A stretch of 64,000 nucleotides of DNA from the NCBI GenBank assembly GCA_029582265.1, contig CM055821.1:42227694-42291693 (forward strand), written 5' to 3'. Below, in pieces: positions 49,476 through 62,840 of this stretch. The notes beneath the pieces were generated by a model, which saw only the letters and a program-made list of their open reading frames with translations, was not told the DNA's origin and did not search any database. Numbering within the stretch: the first letter of the stretch is position 1; every line of letters begins with the position of its first letter. This DNA is from Zoroaster sp. YZ-2022. Its lineage: Eukaryota; Echinodermata; Asteroidea; Forcipulatida; Zoroasteridae. A program made the position numbers and the translations under genes.

Positions 49476-49959
49476 CTTTAATTCGAGGTCTCTTAGAAAC
49501 TGTACAATATCAACGAATGTATAGTTATAATCTCTTATCGAGGTTACGACTAATTTCAGAACTATAATTACTACTAGATAATTCATGTGGTGTCACCGCA
49601 AACAGTGTTTACTAACTGCTAGATGGTTGTAAAATCGTGTAAAATTTAAATGGTATAGGGCCTGTTTTAGCTCAAACAATTTGTAATCAATATTCTTGGA
49701 AGTCCAATACGAATGGACGGCGGTTATGTTTCATATTGTCAATTAATGTCCACTACTGATCAAGTAAACATCAAATAATTAAGAAGTACAAGTCCTTGTT
49801 CGCAAGCAGACAACGTAGAACATTACAATCATAGATGTTCGTTCATGAGAAGAATAATATAGGTCTTGTACATCCCTGAATATTTGCATGATTGTACTAG
49901 TAAAATCGATGGATAGACAACTTCCATTTTCACAAGCACTTCCCAGTGAAATCATACAC

Positions 49960-50086
49960 GGTTTCCCTTAGTTCGAATGCTTCTTCCGTTCACAGTCTCC
50001 TATTTTTATAATAATTATGTAATTTGTCGCTGTGAGCGACAATTTTTACAATGTGAACGGAAGAAGCATTTGGACTAGGTTTCCCT
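49960..50086. repeat. Short inverted repeat in the CATSPER1-NAPA spacer
   Basis: Arms with ATGCTTCTTCCGTTCACA and its inverse around an AT-rich loop that includes TTGTCGCTGTGAGCGACAA. Confidence 0.8.
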
Positions 50087-50256
50087 ATGATTTTTCTTGT
50101 TGCAGCAAGCACTACACACGTTTACGTAACTAGTAGCTAGCGCCATAGCTTCGAGAAATGAGTGATAGGCAAAAGGCAAATGCGTCTAACATGAGGCGAT
50201 ATGTTTTATCGTACACAGACGATAGTTTAAATTTATTTATTTTAAAATCTTAGGAC

Positions 50257-50421
50257 CAGTGGAGTAGCCAAAGGGGGGCAGCAGCAGGGGAGCCTCCCCC
50301 ACTTGTTGGCAAAATAGTGTCAGTCGGATGATAATTTGTCGATTTATTTGAGTTTCCTGTTGGTAAATTTATCCCAAAAATTTTTCCCCTCCCCACTCTA
50401 AAAATTCTGGCTACGCCACTG
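50257..50421. mobile_element. hAT-type MITE, 165 bp
   Basis: Termini CAGTGGAGTAGCCA and TGGCTACGCCACTG, flanked by the 8-bp duplication CTTAGGAC / CTTAGGTC (one mismatch). Eight-bp duplications and CAGTGGCGTAGC termini are typical of hAT elements. Confidence 0.85.
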
Positions 50422-50949
50422 CTTAGGTCTTTAGCCTAGAACAATATACTAACGTTAGTACAGGTCCTTTATGTTAGGTTAGTAAGCAGTTTGCAACAGT
50501 TAATTCTCTACTGGCCTGTCCAGGGTAATTGGAACAGTTATACAAACTGTGATTAAAAAGATGTGCCCTCCCAAGACCTCTGGGCTATGATTTTAATAAC
50601 AGGGGCAAGCAAAATGACAAACCTGTTTAACGTCTTTTGTGATCCCGACGCGTGCACTTCGATCCTTTGACCTTTGTAAATTATGAAACTCTTCAGCAAA
50701 TATAGGCCTGTATATCTGAAACATTAAATGCCTCGCTTACTTGATGTCCAAGGAATGAACACAAATAAAGAGAAATAGTTTCATGGTCTGTGGATAGAAA
50801 AGCCAAAGAAGCAGATTGAACTTGGCGCCTTGCTAAACAAGCTGAACTTGCTGAACGCGGGTCGAACTAACAGCGAGTCCAACAAAGAATTTCATAAAGT
50901 GATCGTCACGTGCGCGCTGTTTACATTCCCGTCATGCAATATTTTTAAA

Positions 50950-50957
50950 TGACGTCA
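50950..50957. promoter_or_regulatory. CRE palindrome upstream of NAPA
   Basis: TGACGTCA, about 150 bp before the NAPA start codon; a plausible CREB/ATF site in a proximal promoter. Confidence 0.45.
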
Positions 50958-51108
50958 TGTGTCAAAGGTCATGAAGGCACTGACTGATGTTGTTTGGCAG
51001 GTCGTACGACGATGTGACAATACTCTTCTCTCTTTTTTACTGATTATAAACAATTCCATTGTATTTTAACGGATTCATAAGTGTAGGTATCTTTATAAGT
51101 TTTCCACG

Positions 51109-54100
51109 ATGGCGGAGAATGAAGCAAAAGGGAAGGCTTTTATGGAAGAAGCAGACAGAAAATTAAAATCGGCAGCGGGATTTTTCGGAAACCTTTTCGG
51201 GTATGTATGTTATTTTTTTCTATGTAGGCCTACAACTACAATTTAACATTACATTGTAATGTACAACATCCGTACAGTCGTGAATATGTAGAAATGGGCA
51301 GGGCGGATCCCAGGTGGCTGAAAGGGGAGGGCGTAGACTGTCAATAAAGGATGTAAACATAAAAGTATAATAAATCCACGGTTTTACTTTTAAAAACAAT
51401 GTGGCTGTGGTTATGGTAGGGTTTTCAGTTTGGATGTGCTTGACCGAAGCCCGCCACACATACAGCGCATCGCCCGCAACAAAAAACATCAAAATTTTAA
51501 ATCAAAAACATTTACTACTTTTACCTGTCAAAATCTTACATGAAATAGCTCATTGGAAAGCTTATAGTTTCAGCTATCCAACAATGTACATAAAATAGCA
51601 ATCGGAAGTACATGCGAAAGCCTAGGTTTTTATGAATGAACCACTCTCGTCCCGCCCAGCCTTTCGCGAAGTGTTCCGAGATCGGGTGCATTCAGCCCGT
51701 AAAATTTGCCGCGCTCTGCTGAGGGCATCCACTTCGAAGCTGCCTCCGCACCCGAATACTTTGTGATTGACATGAAAACAGGTTCCCCTAGTGAGTCAAA
51801 GGGCTCCTTTACATACCCATGCTTGCTCAATCTCCATAACTACTCTACAACCGAAGTTACGAAGAGATAAAAAATAAATACCGTTTTTTCGAGGTGAAAT
51901 CTTCAAGGTGAAAGGTAAGAGCGGTGTCTAAATGAATTTTACACCTCTTTTCTATCATATGTGAAAGTTTTGAGCCATAATTTTGTTTAGTTTTGACCGG
52001 AGAGTGTATTTTGTACACCCTTTCAAAAGCTCTTTTGAGGGAAACGAGCACGAACGCTGTGCGTGTGTATCACGGTGTGTGTAGGCTGATTCAACGGTTT
52101 TGGTGTTTTTAGGGATGTACACAGTGTATGGACAGTCGCGCTTCATCGAATGCTGTATATTTGATTAAATAAAATAGGATTCCTCAAAAACTACTGGTCC
52201 GATTTTCTTGATTTAAAAACCATTGTATTTCTTTCATCAAGACCTTTAATTTGATATAAATATTGAGCATATTGGTTTAGGAATAATTTTTCACCTGAAA
52301 ACCCTAGTTATGGCCATCTTTTAAACATGTTTATTTATTGCTGGTTGCATATATTCCAATGCAGTATCACTATCAATGACACGGGGCGGGGGGGGGGGGG
52401 GTGGGGGGTATTATTATGACATTAGTATAATGTGGTGCAACCTCCAAACATGACAGTAGCACATTTTCTCTAATATTTTTACACCAAATTGCCAATGAAT
52501 CAAGGTTTAGACCTATACGAACTACAAAATATCATGTTTAGCAAATTCTCTTATTGCTATCTTGTAAATGTATGATTTTTCCTTCCAGAAAATCCCCACG
52601 CTTTCAATCATAATGAATATATGATCTTCAAGTATCGGCCATTACTACTGTCATGATTATAGTTCACTTACCTTTATACATGTACTTTAAAAAGTGTGAT
52701 TATTTCAATCTTCCAGACTCTTAGTCTTAACACATAATTATTTATGTCAGATGCATGTGTGCAGCTGGCACTCATTTTGATTTTGATGTGATTTTCTTGC
52801 AGGGGTTCTCAGAAACAAGAAGATGCATGTGAGCTGTACAGCAGAGCTGCCAACATGTTTAAAATGTCCAAGAAATGGAACGGTAAAAAGATTTAAAGAC
52901 TCTATACCCTATTGGTATTCTCAAAAAACGTGAATGAACACGGAAAGAATGTTGAACCCAACCGCCACTTGTATTTAAGCATGTGTTTTTAGCAGACGAC
53001 AAAATGGCCAACATCTCATTGGATGTGCATACAATCATTGCTCAAAATCTCCCACAATATCATTTCCAATCCTCACTTGAAGGCTGGTTCATACTTCACA
53101 TGAAAGCGAATGCGAAGCGAATTTTACGTCATCAAATTCGCGGCGAATGATTCGCGCCATTGAAATGTGTTCAACGAATATTTGCCCTGAGCCATTGTCA
53201 ACATCACGAATTTCTCTTCGCATTCACATTCGCGTGAAGTATGAACCGGCCTTTACACTTTCCTCTCCTTAAGTGTGTCCTCTATCACCTTTTAACCCTA
53301 ATTCCCTAGGCCCATTTGCTTACACATAACCTGAATTCTCCAAAATCCTTCAGTAGTAAAGCAAGCACATATGCATGCATGTGTTTATGGCCAGGGACCC
53401 TCCCTGCATGCATGGAGCAATAAACTCACCCAAGCACTGACCTTGCAATCACGACAACAAACATGAATGTACATGTACCATGGAAAGGCAAGTATGCCTA
53501 ATAACCTCAATCACCCTCAATCAAAATCCTTCACCTTAGCAAAGAGCGTGTAGCATGTAACCTCAATCCTTCAAAATCACTTTGGCAAAGAGGATTTTGG
53601 AGGATTTGGGAAGGTTAGGGTTAAAGGAAAATCTTTGATATTTTTTGTCATATTTGGACAGAAAGTGGTTGTTGTATTCTACATTCTTTCCATGAACACG
53701 TGAAATTTACTTGGTCTTAATTTGATGATGGTATCAAACAAATGGACATCATTTCATAGCAAAAAAAACAGGAAAATGCCGACGAGTTGTTCTGAGGTGA
53801 TGCGCCCAGAAACCGGAGACTTCTTTTTGGCCTAACATAACAAAAAACACAGGTAGTACATCTTCAAAGAAAGAAAGAATAAGTTTGTAGGATAATTTTG
53901 GTCAGAACAAACTGTTTCACTTCATTCTCATATTTCAAAATTGCAAATTGTGGGCATTTACCAAAAGTGTACCATGACATCACTGACGAATTGTATTGTA
54001 ATGTTACCTACCATTAAACAGAGGCAGGCAAAGCATTTTGTTTGTGTGCTGAAATTCGACTGCGTCTTGAGAGCAGACATGAAGCCGCCACCAGCTATGT

Positions 54101-56605
54101 TGATGCCGGTAACTGCTACAAAAAGAGTAATCCACAGGGTAGGTACTGATAACCCACTAGCTGGGGAAAGTAACATTGCATTCACATTATCCACTCGGGG
54201 TAAGGCCTGTGGTTTTTCAGATTTTCTTCAGATTTCAGGATTTCCCTTCAAGATTTCAAACCCTAATACATATGTGATGTCTTTTGTTATGTCTGACCAG
54301 AAGTCTGTTACCTACATGAAGTGTGCCAGTTGTGTGTACTAACCGAGTCCACAATATAGTACTCCAAGAACAGTGGATTTGACCCATTCATGACATTTTG
54401 TTCCACAAATTGATGCGCAAGATCTCAAAAACAAGCGGTGCAGTCTTACCCGGCGTGTGAGAGAACTGTATCTCTTGCGCAAACGCATTTATTGAACGAG
54501 CCAGTTGTTCGCCCCACAGATTGTTCGTCCATGTCTAGTTTAAGATTGTGTCTAGTTCTCTAGGAACTAGTTTCATGTGAAAGTGCATATCCCATGATGC
54601 CCCACGGCAAGCCGAGCAGAGCGAGCAAAACCCGTAATCATGCACGTTGTGCGTGTGCACATTTGGAGTACAATGCCTTGGTGTGGGTTACAGCAGGCTG
54701 GCATACTTCATGTAGGTAATAGACTTCTGGTCTGACTCAAGTGTTTTGAAATACTATAATAATAACTCCTCTGTTTGGTCAATTGTTTAATTATATTGTT
54801 GTAATGATATATTGTGTGACCTTAATTTACTCTGATTCTTCTGTTGTGAGAATAAAACGCTCTGATCAGTACATGTACTGACATGTGTTACCACATGTGC
54901 ATTGTCATTGATCTCCATACATTCAGCAAAATGCTGTACAAAATTCATAATATACTACTCAAAATTCAAGATTTGTTTTTCAGTTAACGTTACGTCACAA
55001 ATATTTCTACCAAAAAATGTTGCTTTCCAAATTTTTGAATAAAATTGTTTCCTGATACATGTACATTTGCTTACAGGAAATCACCATGTGTATATGCAAT
55101 GCTGTGAAATATCGCATGATGATCATTCTGCATTTGCCCCATTTCAGCACAGGGAACAATTGTCTTTCAACAATTTTGCATACCAAAATTTTTAAGCTGA
55201 TATTTTTGTGTGTTCATGAAATACTAGTTTTGAAAAACAAATCCTGAATTGTAATTCTATCATTTTTAGAAAGTCACATGATGCTTACTCCAAATCGGAT
55301 CCATTTTGAAAAATTTCTTTAAAAAATGTATGTTTGTAGGAAATTCTGATTTTAGAATTTAGAATTTTGTTTAGAATGCTTTACAAGTGAAATCATTCAT
55401 TGGGGTATAATTCATTCATTGGGGTATAATTCATTCATTGGGGTATAATTCGGAAACTAAGCCTGAGAATTTTCCATATGCGTCGTATTGAAAGTCGAGT
55501 TGATGTTTGATCCTTTGCAGAAGCTGTCAAGGTACTCCTGCGGGCTATTGAAATCTACATCGATATGGGACGGTTCACCATCGCAGCAAAACATCACATC
55601 TCAATCGCTGAAATCTACGAGAATGAAATGGTTGACTTGGAGAAAGCTGTCGAGAATTACGAGAGGGCAGCAGACTACTACAAAGGGGAGGAGTCAAACA
55701 GGTACGTGCAGAAAAGCATGAAGCCCCAGTGCAACATTGGTCATTAAATTATCAAATTATCTACCTAAAACCTTCTTGTGTAAAATTGATAAAATATCCT
55801 TTGAAATATTATTAAATAAGACCTGAAGGTCTGCATGGTGGAAAATAATAGAGTAGGTTTGCGGTAGTACCATGTAATAATCTCAGTTGAGTTGCGTATT
55901 ATTGTCTGATGAGTTGCTCTCATTTTTGAGAAAAGTCATATAGTTTCCTGTAATTTTCAAAATAATTAATCAGATGGTCCAACTGAATTTATGTCTTTCG
56001 GAAATGTAAATTCCATGTAAGAATTGATACAAATGTCTCAAATAGCTTAATCTTTCACAGGTTTGTTTCTGTACATATCCCTTGATTCTTATAAAGTATG
56101 GATGCATTTACAGACAAATTGACCCAAAGTATGTACTGGTTTGAAGGTGTGTGAAAATAAAAGCTGTATATCTTTTTTTATTTACCAGCTCTGCTAATAA
56201 GTGTTTATTGAAAGTAGCCATGTACGCCGCACAATTAGAAGATTACGGCAAAGCAACAGAGATCTATGAAGAAGTTGCCAAGACTGCTATGGATAACCCA
56301 CTGCTCAAATACAGTGCTAAAGATTACTTCTTCAAGGTAAACATTTGTGTATTGGAGTTAAACTAGACAGGTCCATACACAGAATTTTCGATGGGGATAT
56401 GCAGCTCTGATATATGGACTGTGGAACATAGTGTAATTCAGTATCGTCTGAAATGTCTTCAATTTTCACTGACCATCTCCCAAATTCTCTCAACTGTAAA
56501 GGGTGGGTGGGAAGGCTGTGTAATTGCCATCTTCTGAACTGCTCTTATACACTGTAGACCGTGTGATTAGAAGAATTCTGCAAAAGAGCGCAGCTGTTGT
56601 ATATT

Positions 56606-56652
<47 letters not shown>

Positions 56653-59600
56653 TTGTAGTAAAACTAGTGGAACGCTGGTAGTTGTAACTCCGAGTTTCAC
56701 GCGTTATGCGATCATCAGACAACTTGTCTGATGATTGCATAACGCGTGAAACTCGGAGTTACAACTACCAGCGTTCCACTAGTTTTACTACAAGTATATT
56801 ACGCTCTGTCTATGTGGCATTGAGCACTCTACTTCAAGATAGACCGCTACATTTAAGTATATATATATATATATATATATTTTTTTAAATATATAAATGT
56901 ACTTTGTGTACAACCACATAAAAGGCTTGTGTCCCGTTAATTGTGTGATCCCCGCTACTGCCGTTACCCAGGTTGTTTGCATCTGACCGGGGCTTGATCC
57001 CTGGCTACTCGGCAGATATGGTTTGGCCTCTGACCTGGCCCCATAGAGCAATAGATAATTGGCATAAGTGGACCGCCCACCAATATAGGGGCTGGTTAGC
57101 TCAGTTGGTAGAGCGCTCGTACAGTATTCGAGAGGTCGCGGGTTCGAGTCCGGCATCAGCCAATTTTTCTTTGCTCGCTACCCGTTTATATATATATATA
57201 TATATATTATTTCCTTTTAAATTTATTATTTATTATTTTTGGCGGAGGAGGAGGGGGCATACACTCTCACTGTGTATGTAATAACGATATACATTCAAAC
57301 TGTGGTTTTTAACCCTAACCTTCCCAAATCCTCCAAAATCCTCTTTGCAAAAGTGAAGGATTTTGAAGGATCGAGGTTACATGCTACATGCTCTTTGCTA
57401 AAGTGAAGGATTTTGGAGGATTGAGGTTATTAGGCATACTTGCCTTTCCATGGTACATGTACACCCATGTTAGTTGTAGTGATTGCAAGGTCAGTGCTTG
57501 GGTCAGTGGACACTGTTTATTGCTCCATGCATGCAGGGAGGGTCCCTGGCCATGTACATGTATCACAGAGTAGAAACACATGTGTGCATACATGTCATGT
57601 GCTGGCTTTACTACTGAAGGATTTTGGAGGATTCAGGTTATGTGTAAGCAAATGGGCCTAGGGAGTTAGGGTTAATGAGGTGATTCCCAAAATGGCCATG
57701 TCACTTGAGCATGGCAGTGATCTGTGACATATTTGCGCAAGTTCTCTATAAATACTCACATTCTGTTATTTATCCACCAGCAAGCACATAAGCTAGATGT
57801 CTGTGTCATCTGTCAGTCCACCGTGACGTGATAACTAATAACTTGTAATTACTTTTATGATCCTCTGCACAGGGTGCCCTATGCCATATGTGTGTTGACG
57901 TTCTGAATGCCCAGCACGCTGTTGCAAAATATGATGATATGTTCCCAGCTTTTACCGATAGCAGGGAGCACAAGCTCCTCAATGTAAGTATGAGAGTTGC
58001 AGTTACTGGAAAAAAGTGTACACAGTTTACTCATGTAACATGTAACTCGTCCACTTTTCATTAGACTGGCAGGCATTGAAGTATGGTTGTGAAGGGGCAA
58101 TGCATGTTCTCCTTTAACCCTCCTACTATTGATGCACTTTTTGTAGTGGAAAGTTGCTGTAGTGGTCAAAACCAGTCAACTGCCTGTTTCGACTATTGAC
58201 CCAAATGTGCACACAGGGGCATTTTTGACTTGTTTTGACTGTCATTTTGACCACCCTGAACAATACAAGACAATGCTTTTACCAGTCAAAAACAGTTGAC
58301 TCATTTTGACCTGTAAATGTACTTACTACACGTAAGGTTTGACAGTGTTTGACATTTAAGTGCACTAGATATACATTGTACCTTGGGAAGTATTTCAACA
58401 TTTTGACTGATTTTGACCCTTGCAGTAGTAGGAGGGTTAAGTGCACTAGATATACCTTGGGAAGTATTTCAACATTTTGACTGATTTTGACCCTTGCAGT
58501 AGTAGGAGGGTTAAGTGCACTAGATATACCTTGGGAAGTATTTCAACATTTTGACTGATTTTGACCCTTGCAGTAGTAGGAGGGTTAAGTGCACTAGATA
58601 TACCTTGGGAAGTATTTCAACATTTTGACTGATTTTGACCCTTGCAGTAGTAGGAGGGTTAAGTGCACTAGATATACCTTGGGAAGTATTTCAACATTTT
58701 GACTGATTTTGACCCTTGCAGTAGTAGGAGGGTTAAGTGCACTAGATATACCTTGGGAAGTATTTCAACATTTTGACTGATTTTGACTCTTGTAGTAGTA
58801 GGAGGGTTAAGTGCACTAGATATACCTTGGGAAGTATTTCAACATTTTGACTGATTTTGACCCTTGCAGTAGTAGGAGGGTTAAGTGCACTAGATATACC
58901 TTGGGAAGTATATCAACATTTTGACTGATTTTGACCCTTGCAGTAGTAGGAGGGTTAAGTGCACTAGATATACCTTGGGAAGTATTTCAACATTTTGACT
59001 GATTTTGACCCTTGCAGTAGTAGGAGGGTTAAGTGCACTAGATATACCTTGGGAAGTATATCAACATTTTGACTGATTTTGACTCTTGTAGTAGTAGGAG
59101 GGTTAAGTGCACTAGATATACCTTGGGAAGTATATCAACATTTTGACTGATTTTGACTCTTGTAGTAGTAGGAGGGTTAATAGTAAATAGCAGTTCCATT
59201 AGAAAATCCAAATGTCTATGAGAACATTTCAAGAGGCACCAAGGCTATCAAGAGGCTATCAACGGCTGAGGTAATTAAAGTTAGTGCGAGTAGCCTTAAA
59301 CGTCCATTCTACTCTGTAACATAATACTGCATATGCCTGCATGCCGAGATGGTTTTCCATTGATACATTGCAGAGCACACAGTTAATATGTTCAAATAAT
59401 CAGTCGTAATTACTGTAAACAGACCTACAGGAAATCCATGTGGCCCATAGAGAATCATAGGGAGTTCTGTTTAAGTAATTGAAGATGGTCATTTTTACAG
59501 TGGCCTTGAGTGGCCTCTGAGTTGAACTTACAATATTACTTATAAGATTAGGGCAGTCTGGCTTATAAACACAAACTGTATGTGTACAACATCATTGGAA

Positions 59601-60985
59601 ATTTAGTGGATGGGAATGACCTCTTTGTGAAAGAGGGTTAAGTTCAAGACATGGATTGGTAAAATCATGGGACTTCAAATATTGTTACTATGATGATGAA
59701 GAGAATGCAATGCTTCTGTTAGATTTGTTTCATTTGAAGCTTGTCATAAATAGATACCAAGACAAAGTGGGCACCTGCTCAATGTGGCCAGCTTCAGATG
59801 TGCCCTGAAAATGTTGTATGCATACTCCATACAAACCTGTATATTGTGGGCACTTTTCATCAGTTGCTTGGTTGTGTCTACAATCGACAGGTTTGACTGT
59901 TTGGCAATTATCCTTTTTACTTGTTTCATCTTGACAGAAATTAATGGATGCTATTGAGGAGCAGAACGTTGACAGTTACACAGAAGCAGTAAGTATGTCA
60001 TGAATCAACGTTAAGAAACTGGTTGGATGCATTTCACTGGTAACCAGGTCTTGTATCTAGTGCACTCCATCCATACTGTAGCTTGGTACCAGGGACCGAT
60101 TTCACAAAGAGCTAAGATTGATCTTAACTGTGTATCAATCTTAATTGCTTAGCAAAGTGTGATGTCACAATACAAATCACTATGGTAATACTACAAGATG
60201 GCAGCAGACCGTTTCTTTTCCATTGTTCTCAATATCGTACGCATGATCAGAATTACGTAAACAATGGGATAGGACCAGTAAGTCTGCATCTTAAAAGTCT
60301 CCCTGCCCCCATCATTTTTGTATACATTAAGCTTGTGTGATAACACGATAATATCGAATATCGCGATACTTTTTTTTTATTCGATTACAATATCGAGAAC
60401 CTTTTTAAGTTATCAAGATATCGGCAAATCGCGATTAAAAAAATATATCGCGATTAAAAAAATCTCAATTGTGAGTCAAGTCAGAAATTCCATGGAAACA
60501 AAATCTGAACAGTCTGTTCTGCTTTTGGAAGTGAGAAACAAAAGCGAATTACTTCAGAAGTGCATACACGAATTTGCGATTTATTGTGACGCTTGTAGAA
60601 GGGTACATACTTGTGGTTATCGGCTCTAAAGCAATCATGCATGAATGACAAAATAATCGCGATATTATCGAAAATCGCGATATATGTTTGCCGATATATC
60701 GTGGATGAAAAAAAATGGATATCGCCCAATCTTAGTATGCATCCAAGTGAAGTCAAGAGTATACTGATCGAAACATCAGGTATCTCACCACCGGTTCTTC
60801 TCAGAACAAAAACATTGTTTACATGGTGCTACAATAAACCTTACATCTACTTATTATTAACATGGTTGAATATGATTTGTCCGCAGGTCAAAGATTTTGA
60901 TTCTATCTCCCGATTGGACCAATGGCTGACCACCATTCTGTTGAGGATTAAGAAGAGTATCAACAGTGATCCGGATCTACGGTAA
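51109..60985 (+). CDS. NAPA: Alpha-SNAP (NSF attachment protein alpha), complete, eight exons
   Basis: Adaptor that binds SNARE complexes and recruits NSF to disassemble them after membrane fusion. Exons: 51109-51200, 52803-52882, 54022-54138, 55521-55701, 56189-56336, 57873-57983, 59938-59988, 60887-60985; all GT-AG with matching phases, 292 residues (human about 295). Signatures: N-terminal GFFGNLFG loop (residues 24-31), which in the family touches membrane; TPR-like helices with [37 protein letters not shown] and [13 protein letters not shown]-terminal [18 protein letters not shown] and a final DLR, the region that activates NSF. Exons 2, 3 and 7 are too short to stand out as open frames. 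Intergenic distance to CATSPER1 is about 1.6 kb. Confidence 0.96.
53080..53253. mobile_element. MITE, about 174 bp
   Basis: Inverted ends AAGGCTGGTTCATACTTCAC and its near-mirror (AAGGCCGGTTCATACTTCAC from the right). The interior is rich in TTCGC/GCGAA palindromes. Superfamily not fixed. Confidence 0.75.
53296..53620. mobile_element. TTAA-flanked MITE, copy 1 (piggyBac-like)
   Basis: Ends CCCTAA...TTAGGG, flanked by TTAA at 53292-53295 and 53621-53624. Same family as 57313-57671, in the opposite orientation. Confidence 0.75.
56617..56649. repeat. (AT)n microsatellite
   Basis: About 16 AT dinucleotides; further AT runs lie at 56860-56880 and 57187-57208. Confidence 0.95.
56650..56798. repeat. 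Near-perfect 149-bp palindrome
   Basis: Arms of about 70 bp reading ACTTGTAGTAAAACTAGTGG inward, with centre ATCATCAGACAACTTGTCTGATGAT. Flanked by AT microsatellites; could extrude as a cruciform. Confidence 0.95.
57090..57162 (+). pseudogene. tRNA-like sequence, probably SINE head
   Basis: Has A box (TAGCTCAGTTGGTAGAGC) and B box (GGTTCGAGTCC) and a pairing acceptor (GGCTG/CAGCC). The anticodon arm is irregular (ACAGTAT loop without U33), so it is not a normal tRNA. Confidence 0.55.
57313..57671. mobile_element. TTAA-flanked MITE, copy 2 (piggyBac-like)
   Basis: Flanked by TTAA at 57309-57312 and 57672-57675, with CCCTAACC...TTAGGG ends. Shares CATGCATGCAGGGAGGGTCC and CCTTTCCATGGTACATGT with copy 1 in inverted orientation. 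Confidence 0.75.
58118..59176. mobile_element. TTAA-flanked element expanded by a 74-bp minisatellite
   Basis: Left end CCCTCCTACTATTG follows TTAA (58114-58117); right end TAGTAGGAGGG precedes TTAA (59177-59180). From about 58360, roughly ten tandem 74-bp units (GTGCACTAGATATACCTTGG ... AGTAGTAGGAGGGTTAA) each end in a copy of the right terminus plus TTAA. The same ACCAGTCAA / TTTTGACTG text occurs in the unique part. Lies in the NAPA intron before exon 7. Confidence 0.85.
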
Positions 60986-61435
60986 TCTGCCTTGCCAGTC
61001 GCTCCACGGTGCAGATTAAGATAAGCCATCGTCTTCTTTTTGATCTCTGTATAAAATGCTCAAGAAAATATTCATTTAAGGATTAAAATGCTCAATTGTT
61101 TGATAGACAATGATCTTTATGATACTTTGGGAAATATGTTACATGTAGTTATCCATTTTTTTTTTTTTTTACTATCTCTGAGTGAGAAGGGGTAATGCTT
61201 TATATCTAGGCCCTTATCAGTTTGTGGGGGGGGGGAAGGAGTCATACCATGTGATATGTATTCAGTTTGTTTTGGTGTTATGAATTTTAAAAAAACTTAT
61301 CAATTTTGAAAAGATCAAATACCAATTTGTCTAATGACAGTGGAACATAGCCTCATCTCCTGTAACTTGCAGAAACTGTCTGTTAAAGCCAATACATGTA
61401 CATGTACAAGAGAACGTTGATTACATCAGTTGGTT

Positions 61436-61878
61436 GGCTAAGTATTGGGTTGGCCAAGTATTGGGTTGGCCAAGTATTGGGTTGGCTAAGTATTGGGTTG
61501 GCCAAGTATTGGGTTGGCTAAGTATTGGGTTGGCCAAGTATTGGGTTGGCTAAGTATTGGGTTGGCTAAGTATTGGGTTGGCCAAGTATTGGGTTGGCCA
61601 AGTATTGGGTTGGCTAAGTATTGGGTTGGCCAAGTATTGGGTTGGCCAAGTATTGGGTTATAGTATTAGGTTGGCCAAGTATTGGGTTGGCTAAGTATTG
61701 GGTTAATAAGTATTGGGTTAGCTAAGTATTAGGTTGGCTAAAGTATTAGGTTAGCCAAGTATTAGGTTATTAAGTATTAGGTTAATAAGTATTGGGTTAT
61801 TAAAGTATTAGGTTAATAGTATTAGGTTGGCCATATTATAAGTATTGGGTTAATAAGTATTGGGTTGGCCAAGTTTTT
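61436..61878. repeat. 17-bp minisatellite downstream of the NAPA stop
   Basis: TAAGTATTGGGTTGGCC repeated about 25 times, alternating GGCTAAG and GGCCAAG variants, decaying to shorter forms at the right. If the AATAAA at 62274 is used, it lies in the NAPA 3' UTR. Confidence 0.95.
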
Positions 61879-62273
61879 GTTTATGAACTACTGTATTGGA
61901 TGTAGGTGGATTTTAAAAGTTTTTCCTTTACACAATTTCACTACATTTTTTATTTTATTTTTAGGTTAAGAGCAAAATCCTCATTTTAATGATGATTTGT
62001 TTACTACAAAGATGAAATTAGCTTAAAACCCAAAGATTTGTCCAGCGTTAATAAGTGGATAAATGAACATGTTGAATCATTGAATTCATGCATTTTGTTA
62101 CATTCATTTATTGTTATACATCTACCATAAAAATAGTGTCATTTCTTATGCATTGGCACCAATCATGAAAGTATAATACTAGCTGAATATCATGATTTTT
62201 GAAGAAAATTGGGAAATGTTCATGTATTGTATATTTATATGTTTATGATTGTACCCACCAAAAAGGTCATCTG

Positions 62274-62279
62274 AATAAA
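62274..62279 (+). terminator. Candidate NAPA polyadenylation signal
   Basis: AATAAA about 1.29 kb after the NAPA stop, followed by GTTTG-type sequence. Inferred only. Confidence 0.35.
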
Positions 62280-62613
62280 TAGAATGTTTGAATGGAGCAT
62301 AAGTTAATTCTGCAAATCTGGATAATTCCAGCGCTCAACAGTCGTTGGAACTGTTGGACATCATTTTCACAAATCAAATTGTCTGGTCTAGCAGGTGGTG
62401 ATCAAGATGGTAGTGTAGTCAAATCAATGTCAATTGTATGTCAGATACATACATTTGATGCTCATTTTAGGTTGGATTAGTTGTGGGGTATATTGAGCAG
62501 TGAAATCATCTCAAATGAAAGGTAATTACCGGAATTGAACGAATCATTATCTAAAAGCTTACTTGGTGTGGGTACAACTGTCAAATTATCATGATATTTT
62601 AGTTCTAACATCA

Positions 62614-62840
62614 TGCAGAGATGCCAACATTCCAAATTGAAAAAGAGTAATTTGCCTAACGAAAGGTTTTCATCATGTAAACGGCTGATGAACTACGGTG
62701 CGCGTGCCGTAAACACATGTGGTTCTTTACATCGTTGGTTTCGCAGCTGGCCAAAAATTGATACAAGGATCGTACAATCGTAATTGGACTCAATAAATCG
62801 TAAAAATTACGCCCAAATCGTAAATGTTGGCATCTCTGCA
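62614..62840. mobile_element. MITE, 227 bp
   Basis: Inverted ends TGCAGAGATGCCAACATT and AATGTTGGCATCTCTGCA. The interior contains CGTAAAAATTACG-like short palindromes. No coding potential. Confidence 0.8.

Noticed and set aside
59190..59275. Possible extra NAPA exon (frame with [14 protein letters not shown])
   Set aside because: Exon 6 joins exon 7 directly in frame with full match to the family ([13 protein letters not shown]), so an insertion here would be extra to the known protein. I could not assign the peptide to anything.
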